11,797 bases of DNA from Ruminococcaceae bacterium UBA866 (GTDB lineage Bacteria; Bacillota; Clostridia; Oscillospirales; Ruminococcaceae), in the NCBI GenBank assembly GCA_002295325.1, contig DBGA01000026.1, positions 40,691 to 52,487 on the forward strand, read 5' to 3'. Shown here one piece after another: positions 6,442 through 11,797 of the stretch. How positions within the stretch are numbered: position 1 is the stretch's first letter; the number at the start of each line of letters is the position of its first letter. The notes under the pieces were generated by a model. The model saw nothing but the letters and a program-made list of their open reading frames with translations, had not been told where the DNA came from and did not search any database. The position numbers were made by a program, and so were the translations under genes.

Positions 6442-7344
6442 ATGATATTCATTGAATTAGAGAAATGTAAGCTTTGCCCTAGGCAATGCAACGCAAACAG
6501 GCTGAATGGAGAAACTGGTTTTTGTGGTGCCGACGGCAAGTTGAAAATTGCAAGGGCAGCTCTCCACTTTTGGGAAGAGCCCTGCATCTCTGGAGAAAAA
6601 GGTAGCGGAACGATTTTCTTTTCTGGTTGCACCTTAGGCTGTGTATTTTGTCAAAATTATGACATTAGCAATAAAAGCTTTGGCAAGGAGATTTCTATTT
6701 CAAGGCTTGCTGAAATTTTTCTCGAACTACAAGAGAAATCTGCATTAAATATCAATTTGGTAACCCCAACCCATTATGTCTATCATATTATTGAGGCGAT
6801 AAAGCTTGCACGATTAAATGGATTAAGCCTACCTATAGTTTACAATACAAGCGGATATGAAAATGTTGAAACAATCAAATTACTAGACGGATATGTTGAT
6901 GTTTATCTGCCAGATTTTAAGTATATGAATGATGACTATGCAAAAAAATATTCTAAAGCCACAAACTATGCAGAAACCGCAAAACATGCCTTAAAAGAAA
7001 TGGTAAACCAAGTAGGCGAATGCGTTTTTGACGAAGATGGCATCATTCAAAAGGGTGTTATTGTACGACATTTAATGCTCCCTACCCTTTTAGATGACAG
7101 CAAGGCAGTCATAGAATACATCTACAAAACCTATGGTGACAGTGTATTTTTAAGTATCATGAACCAATATACTCCTTTTGGAAATTTTGATAATTTCCCA
7201 CATCTCAAGCAAAAACTTACTCAAAAAGAATACGATAACGCTGTTGACTATGCAATTTCGCTTGGACTTGAAAATGGGTTTATTCAAGAGGGCGAAACCG
7301 CCAGTGAAAGTTTTATCCCACCCTTTGATTTAGAGGGTGTATAA
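6442..7344 (+). CDS. PflX-like radical SAM protein (pyruvate formate-lyase activase-like)
   Basis: 300-residue radical S-adenosylmethionine protein of the PflX group (COG1313). The SAM-cluster motif CxxxCxxC is FSGCTLGCVFCQNY, with Cys63, Cys67 and Cys70. The N-terminus carries the group's own cysteine set, CKLCPRQCNANR...GFC (Cys9, Cys12, Cys16, Cys28), which could bind a second metal site. Later motifs are TPTHYVYHI, PIVYNTSGYEN, DVYLPDFKYM and IVRHLMLP, all typical of the family. The true substrate of PflX proteins is not established; the activase label comes only from similarity to PflA. No glycyl-radical enzyme is adjacent. The ATG at 6442 is chosen because AAGGTGG lies just before it; an in-frame ATG at 6421 has no ribosome binding site. 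Single-gene unit, ending in a bidirectional terminator. Confidence 0.9.
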   Translation: MIFIELEKCKLCPRQCNANRLNGETGFCGADGKLKIARAALHFWEEPCISGEKGSGTIFFSGCTLGCVFCQNYDISNKSFGKEISISRLAEIFLELQEKSALNINLVTPTHYVYHIIEAIKLARLNGLSLPIVYNTSGYENVETIKLLDGYVDVYLPDFKYMNDDYAKKYSKATNYAETAKHALKEMVNQVGECVFDEDGIIQKGVIVRHLMLPTLLDDSKAVIEYIYKTYGDSVFLSIMNQYTPFGNFDNFPHLKQKLTQKEYDNAVDYAISLGLENGFIQEGETASESFIPPFDLEGV

Positions 7345-7345
7345 C

Positions 7346-7375
7346 AAAAACGCCGTCCAAAAGGACAGCGTTTTT
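7346..7375. terminator. Bidirectional terminator between convergent genes
   Basis: Arms AAAAACGC-C-GTCC and GGAC-A-GCGTTTTT with loop AAAA. The single C/A mismatch on the plus strand becomes a U-G pair in minus-strand RNA, so the hairpin is a little better in that direction. Both orientations end in at least five U residues. It serves the radical SAM gene (plus) and the ABC importer operon (minus), which converge here. Confidence 0.9.
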
Positions 7376-7381
7376 ATTTTA

Positions 7382-8104
7382 TTATAGCACCTTTGCAAGA
7401 AAATCCTTCAATCTCTCATTTTTTGGATTGCCAAAAAATTCAGCGGGTGGTGCTTGCTCTACAACTTTCCCTTCATCCATAAACAATATTCTAGTTGCAA
7501 CTTCTCTTGCAAATCCCATTTCATGAGTAACACAAACCATTGTCATTCCGTCATCTGCAAGTTCTTTCATAAGCTCCAAAACCTCGCCTACCATTTCTGG
7601 ATCAAGTGCAGAGGTTGGCTCATCAAACAACATTACTTTTGGGTTCATAGCAAGAGCACGTACAATTGCAATACGTTGCTTTTGTCCACCCGATATCATT
7701 GATGGATAGCTGTCTGCCTTATCAAGAAGTCCGATACGGTCAAGCAAACGCTTTGCATTTTCCTCAGCTTCCTGTTTGGTTTGTAGGTTTAATGTAATCG
7801 GTGCTAGTGTGATATTTTGTAGCACAGTAAGATGCGGAAAAAGATTAAAGTGTTGAAACACCATTCCCATCCTTTGTCTAATGTTATCCATATTACACTT
7901 TTTGTCTGTAATATTTGCGCCCTCAAACCAAATCTCACCGCCAGTCGGAAGTTCAAGCAGATTTAGGCAACGCAAAAATGTACTTTTACCTGAACCGGAT
8001 GGCCCAACGATAACTACTTTTTCACCCTGTGTGATTGTTTCGGTAATGTCTTTTAAAACGTCATTACTTCCAAAACTTTTGGATAAGTTTTTAACCTCTA
8101 TCAC
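7382..8104 (-). CDS. Polar amino acid ABC importer, ATP-binding protein
   Basis: Cytoplasmic ATPase of the PAAT (HisP/GlnQ) family that powers uptake of a polar amino acid, 240 residues. Walker A is GPSGSGKST (34-42), the Q-loop is [10 protein letters not shown] (Gln84), the ABC signature is [15 protein letters not shown] (from ~137), Walker B is [14 protein letters not shown] (from ~157, Glu162) and the switch His is in [10 protein letters not shown] (His194). All are intact; the signature reads ISGGQ rather than the usual LSGGQ. The start is GTG (8102-8104), with a full AAAGGAGG about 10 nt upstream, inside the end of the permease gene (14-nt overlap including that gene's stop). Last gene of the operon, stopping just before the terminator at 7346-7375. 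The substrate is not determinable from this subunit. Confidence 0.95.
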   Translation of the reverse strand: MIEVKNLSKSFGSNDVLKDITETITQGEKVVIVGPSGSGKSTFLRCLNLLELPTGGEIWFEGANITDKKCNMDNIRQRMGMVFQHFNLFPHLTVLQNITLAPITLNLQTKQEAEENAKRLLDRIGLLDKADSYPSMISGGQKQRIAIVRALAMNPKVMLFDEPTSALDPEMVGEVLELMKELADDGMTMVCVTHEMGFAREVATRILFMDEGKVVEQAPPAEFFGNPKNERLKDFLAKVL

Positions 8105-8759
8105 TGCGAGCCAACCTCCTTTCTAATACTGCAAACAGCTTAGTAAGCCCATACGTTAGGGCTAGATATATCACTGCCGCCGTAAAGAGCGGGGTCCATG
8201 GGTCATAGGTCGCATTCCTTATCATGTCACCTGCTTTGGTCAAATCCATAACAGTAATAAAGCTTACAATAGAAGTTTCTTTAATCAATGCAATAAACTC
8301 GCTTGTATAAGTAGGAAGAACCGATTTCACCGCCTGTGGAAGTACAATCTTAATCATTGTTTGTCGCTTACTTAAGCCAAGCGAGCGTCCTGCCTCTGTT
8401 TGACCAATGTCAACCCCTTGGATACCTGCTCTAAAAATCTCAGTCACATAAGCTCCCGAGTTTATTCCAAATCCAATAATTGCAACTGCAACACTAGGTA
8501 TTCCTACTTTTGCAAATATAACAAAATAGAATATCATAAGTTGGGTTGCAAGGGGAATTCCTCTTATAATTGTGGTGTAGGTGGTTGCAATTCCACGCAA
8601 CACAATATTTTTTGACAGCTTAAAAAGTGCCAGAACGCAACCGATAAATGTACCAATTAAAATGGCGCAAAGCGCAATTAGTATCGTGTTTCCTAAACCC
8701 TCAACAATCAGCATCCATCTCTCATCGGCAATCATAGTTTCATAAAATTTTGTAAACAA
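8091..8759 (-). CDS. Polar amino acid ABC importer, permease
   Basis: Inner-membrane permease of the HisM/GlnP family, 222 residues, probably a homodimer since only one permease gene is present. Hydrophobic segments lie at about residues 19-47, 52-72, 85-105, 150-172 and 190-210. The cytoplasmic coupling (EAA) loop is [20 protein letters not shown] (residues ~141-160), which contacts the ATPase. The early [14 protein letters not shown] stretch (residues ~65-79) is also typical of the family. The start is TTG (8757-8759), placed exactly 8 nt after AGGAGG; an out-of-frame ATG 1 nt from the SD is not usable, and the next in-frame ATG would lose 8 residues. Preceded by a 105-nt gap carrying a long hairpin. 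Confidence 0.94.
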   Translation of the reverse strand: MFTKFYETMIADERWMLIVEGLGNTILIALCAILIGTFIGCVLALFKLSKNIVLRGIATTYTTIIRGIPLATQLMIFYFVIFAKVGIPSVAVAIIGFGINSGAYVTEIFRAGIQGVDIGQTEAGRSLGLSKRQTMIKIVLPQAVKSVLPTYTSEFIALIKETSIVSFITVMDLTKAGDMIRNATYDPWTPLFTAAVIYLALTYGLTKLFAVLERRLARSDRG

Positions 8760-8808
8760 AAACCATTCCTCCTAAATAGGGCAACGCCTAAATAATCTAT
8801 GATAACGC

Positions 8809-8844
8809 AACAATTGGGCGGAGTATTTGCTCCACCCTATTGTT
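8809..8844 (-). other. Intercistronic hairpin between binding-protein and permease genes
   Basis: Fifteen-pair imperfect stem with a 6-nt loop. In minus-strand RNA the arms are AACAATAGGGTGGAG and CTCCGCCCAATTGTT, with one A/A mismatch and one U-G wobble. It starts 20 nt after the binding-protein stop codon and has no U-run after it. Likely role: protecting the 3' end of the binding-protein message, or partial termination, so that more binding protein than permease is made, as known for other periplasmic or lipoprotein importers. The role is inferred; the stem is directly visible. Confidence 0.65.
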
Positions 8845-8864
8845 TATATAACCCCAGTCGTACG

Positions 8865-9641
8865 CTATTTTCTAACGATGATAACCTGCTCAGACTCATA
8901 GTAAGACTCTGAGAAATCAACGTTCTTTAATCTTTCTTCATTCACACTCATACCTGCTGCAACAAAGTCAACCGTACCTGCTTGTAGTGAAGCAATTAAA
9001 CTATCAAATGCCATATTTACAACTTCAAGTTTTCCACCGTAATTTGCGGCGATATGTTGGCTCATTGTAATATCAAATCCTACTATATTCTTTCCATCAA
9101 CATATTCAAATGGAGGAAATTCTGCGTTTGTACCCATTTTCATTATTTTTGAGCCATTGGTTAATATCTCTTCTGGAATAACAATTTTTCCGTCTGCCGG
9201 CATAAATGAGTTGCTTAACGCTTTATATGAGCCATCGTCTTTCATCTTTTTAATGGTTGCGTTAATAGAATCAATAAGTTCTTGATTGCCCTTTTTAACT
9301 GCGATTGCATATTCTTCTTTTGCAAACTGAATATCAAGAATTTTAAGCTCAGGATTTTTTTCAACAATTGCTTTTGCAGGAAGTTCGTCTAAAACAACTG
9401 CGTCAATTTTTCCATTTTTAAGGTCAAGAGCTGCTTCCATACCTGATTTGTATGGCGGTGTTGTTTTGTCAGGGCAGTTTTCAAGCACCCAAGTTTCTCC
9501 TGTTGTTCCACCTTGAGTACCAATTTTTAATCCGTTAAGGTCCTCTGCTGAATTGATCGCTACTTGCTCTTTTGTTTTGCAACCTGCAAATAAAACTGCT
9601 GACATTGTCAACGCTAAAGTTAATGCTATAATCTTTTTCAT
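8865..9641 (-). CDS. Circularly permuted amino acid-binding lipoprotein (SBP_bac_3 family)
   Basis: Extracellular amino acid-binding lipoprotein, 258 residues, that delivers ligand to the downstream permease. A signal peptide (residues 1-20) ends in the lipobox LFAGC, with Cys21 as the lipid anchor. The two family-3 halves are in reversed order. Residues ~31-146 are what is normally the C-terminal part (SAEDLNGLKIGTQGGTTGE, DAVVLDELPAKAIVEKNP, EEYAIAVKKGNQELIDSIN, KKMKDDGSYKALSNSF). A ~20-residue linker (147-167) follows, and residues ~168-258 are the normal N-terminal part (GTNAEFPPFEYVDG, VGFDI, FDSLIASLQAGTVD, AGMSVNEERLKNVDFS), ending at YYESEQVIIVRK. Likely ligand contacts are Arg237 (carboxylate), Asp85 (amino group) and the GTTG loop. 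The start was set at the ATG (9639-9641) after GGAGGAAA; an upstream in-frame start would add 11 residues before the signal peptide. First gene of the importer operon. Confidence 0.93.
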   Translation of the reverse strand: MKKIIALTLALTMSAVLFAGCKTKEQVAINSAEDLNGLKIGTQGGTTGETWVLENCPDKTTPPYKSGMEAALDLKNGKIDAVVLDELPAKAIVEKNPELKILDIQFAKEEYAIAVKKGNQELIDSINATIKKMKDDGSYKALSNSFMPADGKIVIPEEILTNGSKIMKMGTNAEFPPFEYVDGKNIVGFDITMSQHIAANYGGKLEVVNMAFDSLIASLQAGTVDFVAAGMSVNEERLKNVDFSESYYESEQVIIVRK

Positions 9642-9660
9642 AATACTTTCCTCCATTATT

Positions 9661-9730
9661 TGTGATAAGTCCAAAGACAGTTCATAACTGTTTGTGTCGC
9701 TGTTCTTTTCGTTGTTTATACTTTATCACA
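9661..9730 (-). promoter_or_regulatory. Structured leader upstream of the importer operon
   Basis: In minus-strand RNA, TGTGATAAAGT (9730 downward) can pair with ACTTATCACA (ending at 9661), a 10-bp stem with one bulged A. It encloses the small palindrome ACAGTT-CAT-AACTGT (9677-9691). The outer stem ends just before the ribosome binding site of the binding-protein gene (~9649-9655). No known riboswitch class is recognised. It may be a cis-acting RNA or a pair of operator half-sites. Confidence 0.35.
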
Positions 9731-9732
9731 CT

Positions 9733-9774
9733 ATATGCAAAAAAGCAATATAAAAATACAAAAAACTTGCATAT
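9733..9774. promoter_or_regulatory. ATATGCAA / TTGCATAT inverted repeat upstream of the importer operon
   Basis: Perfect 8-bp arms (9733-9740 and 9767-9774) separated by 26 AT-rich bases, in the gap between the pseudouridine synthase stop and the importer leader. Likely promoter boxes of the importer fall here (TATAGT at 9735-9730 on the minus strand; TTGCTT-17 nt-TAAAGT at 9748-9720), so this could be a regulator site. It could also form a weak AT-rich stop signal for the upstream gene. Confidence 0.35.
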
Positions 9775-9784
9775 TTTTTAAAAT

Positions 9785-10654
9785 TTATTCATTATGCACT
9801 AGTTTATACATATCGCTCTGTATATCTATGCACAAATCTATGCGTTTATTCATAATAGGGTGCATAAAAATCACCCTATTGCAACATAACGCTTGTCTGT
9901 TGATGTCAGACATATCGCCACCATACATGCTGTCACCTGCAAGTGGGTTGCCTATATGAGCAAAATGCACTCTAATTTGATGAGTTCGTCCCGTTTCAAG
10001 GTTGATACGCACAAGCGAGTACTTATCTGTTTCAAGTTCCACCTCATAGTTAGTAACTGCACGCTGTCCCTCATCGTCAACACAACGCTCCATCTTACTT
10101 CCTACAACCTTCATAATCGGAGCATCAATTTTGCCTATTTGGGGATTAACCGTTCCACAAACAATTGCGGTATATTCCTTTTGTATAGAATTGAAAAGCA
10201 AACTTGTAGCGAGTGAGTTCTTTGCCACAACGCAAAGTCCGCTGGTATCTCTATCAAGACGGTTAATGGGATGAAAGATGGCACTTATGCCTAATTTTTG
10301 CATATATGCACAAAACACATTTCCAAGCGTATCCTCTTGATGCCCTTTTGAGGGATGAACAGGCATAAAAGGTGGCTTGTTATAAACGATAACATCTTCA
10401 TCCTCATATACAATCGGAACAATAAGTTCATAATTTGGTTTAACATCAGTTTCCTCACGCAGGGTAATGGATAAAACATCTCCTGTATGAAGGCGATCTA
10501 CCATTCTAATATGCCCACCATTAAGGCTAATATCTTCTTTATTTAACTTTATTCGTGTGATAATCCGTCTTGAGTAGCCTTTTTCCTGTTGCAAAAAACT
10601 CTGAACAGTGCAATTATTATCTTTTCCTTCTATGTTATATATAAATTTTCTGAT
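9785..10654 (-). CDS. RluA-family 23S rRNA/tRNA pseudouridine synthase, apparent AUC start
   Basis: Converts uridine to pseudouridine in structured RNA, probably 23S rRNA, in the cytoplasm. The proposed protein has 289 residues. The N-terminal S4-like part is RKFIYNIEG...VQSFLQQEKGYSRRIITRIK, and the catalytic domain has VYNKPPFMPVHPS, then the active-site motif INRLDRDTSGL with catalytic Asp134, then GRTHQIRVHFAHIGNPLAGD near the C-terminus. All core residues are intact. The N-terminus is odd: the family's first ~20 residues are encoded, but there is no ATG, GTG or TTG before them. AGGAGG (10668-10663) stands 8 nt ahead of an ATC codon (10654-10652), exactly where homologues have their first Met. 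The first conventional in-frame start is a TTG at 10594 without a ribosome binding site, which would remove part of the S4-like domain. Follows recG by 77 nt. RluD or YjbO-type subfamily not resolved. Confidence 0.9.
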   Translation of the reverse strand: MRKFIYNIEGKDNNCTVQSFLQQEKGYSRRIITRIKLNKEDISLNGGHIRMVDRLHTGDVLSITLREETDVKPNYELIVPIVYEDEDVIVYNKPPFMPVHPSKGHQEDTLGNVFCAYMQKLGISAIFHPINRLDRDTSGLCVVAKNSLATSLLFNSIQKEYTAIVCGTVNPQIGKIDAPIMKVVGSKMERCVDDEGQRAVTNYEVELETDKYSLVRINLETGRTHQIRVHFAHIGNPLAGDSMYGGDMSDINRQALCCNRVIFMHPIMNKRIDLCIDIQSDMYKLVHNE

Positions 10655-10700
10655 TTAAGTTTCCTCCTACAAGGTTTCATTTAGTTTTCGGGGCATTGGC

Positions 10701-10720
10701 GGGCGATACTATCCACCCCT
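10701..10720. repeat. GC-rich imperfect palindrome in the recG-pseudouridine synthase gap
   Basis: GGGCGATA/TATCCACCC-type palindrome followed by CTACAAATA. It stands out as GC-rich in AT-rich surroundings. In minus-strand RNA it reads GGGGTGGATAGTATCGCCC and can fold into a short hairpin with a U-G pair and one bulged G. No U-run follows, so it is not a standard terminator for recG. Its core resembles the hairpin core at 8816-8838 (GGGCGGAG...CTCCACCCT), suggesting a dispersed intergenic repeat family. Confidence 0.45.
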
Positions 10721-10731
10721 ACAAATATATG

Positions 10732-11797
10732 TTAATTCAATGTAGCCTGCTGATTTTGACGAAACAGCCTTTTTACCAGTTTGCGTAAACCAGCGTTCTC
10801 TTCACTTTGAAGGTCATTATCTTTGTCAATAATAACCCTCGCAAGCTGTTGGGTCTCCTTTAACATGTCCATATCATCATATAAATTCGCAAGCTTTAAT
10901 GTTGGCAGTCCATGCTGTCGAAGCCCGAAGAAGTCACCCGGACCACGCAGTTTTAAATCTTCTTCTGCAATCAAAAATCCATCACCTGTTGACTTCATAA
11001 CCTCAAGGCGTTTTTTGTTGTCCTCACCTTGGTTGTCCGACACAAGTATGCAATAGCTTTTATGCTCTCCACGACCTACACGACCTCTAAGCTGGTGAAG
11101 CTGTGACAGACCAAAACGCTCTGCATTTTCAATCATCATAACAGTTGCATTGGCAACGTCAACACCTACCTCAACAACGGTAGTAGATACTAAAATCTGT
11201 ATCTCATTTGCTTTAAACCTTGCCATAAGCTGTTCTTTTTCCTTCGCTTTAAGCTTTCCATTTAATGAGCCAATGTTATAAGAGGAAAGCTCAGTGGTCT
11301 TAAGCCCATTCAAATACTCAGTTGTGGATATTAAATCGCTTTCGTTCTCATCAATCAAAGGACAAACGATATAGGCTTGTCTACCCTCATCAATTTGCTT
11401 TTTAACAAAACCGAGTGCCCTTGCACGTTTTTTGGTTGATATTGAAAAAGTGTCAATCGGAATACGCCCTGCTGGAAGTTCTTTTATGGTAGATACATCA
11501 AGGTCACCATAAATGATGAGTGCAAGTGTCCGTGGGATTGGTGTTGCAGACATTACAAGTAAATGTGGATTATCACCCTTATTGGAAAGTGCCGCTCTTT
11601 GCGCTACACCAAAACGATGTTGCTCATCGGTTACAACAAGTCCAAGCGATTGAAACTCCACAGATTCTTGTACCAGTGTATGCGTTCCAATTACAACGCT
11701 ATATGTTCCGTCTTTGATACCCTCATTTATTAACGCACGCTGTTTTGCAGTTTGTGAGCCTGTTAGCAAACAACATTTAACCCCTATGGGTTCAAGT
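10732..11797 (-). CDS. recG: ATP-dependent DNA helicase RecG, C-terminal half (runs off right edge)
   Basis: Superfamily 2 DNA translocase that remodels stalled replication forks and Holliday junctions. About 354 of the usual ~680 residues are present; the reading frame stays open to the window edge (LEPIGVKCCLLTGS before the first internal TTG), so the visible TTG at 11767-11769 is not the start. Helicase motifs in order: TGS loop of motif Ib, GTHTLVQESVEF, motif II VVTDEQHRFGV (DEQH), motif III MSATPIPRTLAL, motif IV region AYIVCPLIDENE, motif V LVSTTVVEVGVDVANA, motif VI QLHQLRGRVGRGEHKSYC. The C-terminal RecG signature DGFLIAEEDLKLRGPGDFFG, followed by RQHGLP, separates it from Mfd and PriA. 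The N-terminal wedge domain lies outside the window. Confidence 0.97.
   Translation of the reverse strand, partial: LEPIGVKCCLLTGSQTAKQRALINEGIKDGTYSVVIGTHTLVQESVEFQSLGLVVTDEQHRFGVAQRAALSNKGDNPHLLVMSATPIPRTLALIIYGDLDVSTIKELPAGRIPIDTFSISTKKRARALGFVKKQIDEGRQAYIVCPLIDENESDLISTTEYLNGLKTTELSSYNIGSLNGKLKAKEKEQLMARFKANEIQILVSTTVVEVGVDVANATVMMIENAERFGLSQLHQLRGRVGRGEHKSYCILVSDNQGEDNKKRLEVMKSTGDGFLIAEEDLKLRGPGDFFGLRQHGLPTLKLANLYDDMDMLKETQQLARVIIDKDNDLQSEENAGLRKLVKRLFRQNQQATLN

Noticed and set aside
5927..6445. 172-codon open frame on the plus strand
   Set aside because: It lies antisense to uppP for most of its length. Its translation is low-complexity with no domain, while uppP on the other strand has full family motifs.
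8865..9641. Two fused partial binding-protein pseudogenes
   Set aside because: Each half is present once, the frame is intact, and the signal peptide, lipobox and ligand residues are all kept. The gene also has a strong ribosome binding site and an intact operon. Permutation explains it better.
9893..10216. 107-codon plus-strand open frame
   Set aside because: It is antisense to the pseudouridine synthase and shows no recognisable domain.
10633..10680. Short ORF starting at the ATG at 10680-10678 overlapping the pseudouridine synthase start
   Set aside because: It is 16 codons, in a different frame, and contains the AGGAGG itself. No ribosome binding site precedes it.
11767..11769. TTG as the start of the RecG-type gene
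   Set aside because: The frame continues to the window edge with RecG-like residues before it, so the gene is truncated by the window, not short.

Overview
The window looks like a chromosomal segment of a low-GC, Gram-positive, anaerobic Clostridia-type bacterium (Bacillota). The evidence is AT-rich intergenic DNA, strong GGAGG-type ribosome binding sites, frequent TTG/GTG starts, a clostridial-style atp operon, and a lipoprotein-type solute-binding protein typical of Gram-positives. The family cannot be fixed from this sequence. No rRNA, tRNA, CRISPR array, insertion sequence or phage gene was seen.

Layout. Positions 1-3569 (minus strand) hold the 5' part of an F1Fo ATP synthase operon. In transcription order it is an AtpZ-like small membrane protein, an AtpI-like protein, atpB (a), atpE (c), atpF (b), atpH (delta) and the N-terminal third of atpA (alpha), which leaves the window at base 1. 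A good sigma-A promoter (3614-3642) precedes it. Upstream on the same strand is a ROK-family transcription regulator (3672-4685) that has lost the kinase and zinc residues. After a gene-free divergent region come, on the plus strand, a 113-residue HEAT-repeat protein and, convergent to it across a strong terminator, uppP (undecaprenyl-diphosphatase). Divergent from uppP is an orphan PflX-type radical SAM protein. A bidirectional terminator (7346-7375) separates it from a minus-strand polar amino acid ABC importer operon: binding lipoprotein, permease, ATPase. At the right edge, also on the minus strand, are the C-terminal half of recG and an RluA-family pseudouridine synthase.

Most interesting points. 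(1) The amino acid binding lipoprotein is circularly permuted: the half that is normally C-terminal comes first and the normal N-terminal half second, with the cut at the interdomain hinge. (2) The ATP synthase c subunit carries Glu28 and Glu61 with Ser62/Thr63/Tyr66, the two-carboxylate signature of Na+-coupled rotors. (3) The pseudouridine synthase appears to start at an AUC codon placed 8 nt after a perfect AGGAGG. (4) Several non-coding structures occur between or ahead of genes: a duplicated 22-bp palindromic repeat between atpH and atpA, hairpins after atpE and after the binding-protein gene, nested inverted repeats in the leader of the importer operon, and a GGGCG...CACCCCT palindrome near recG.

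Taken together these are mostly housekeeping genes: energy coupling, cell-wall lipid carrier recycling, amino acid uptake, RNA modification and DNA repair. The unusual biology lies in protein architecture and intergenic elements rather than in a large accessory system.
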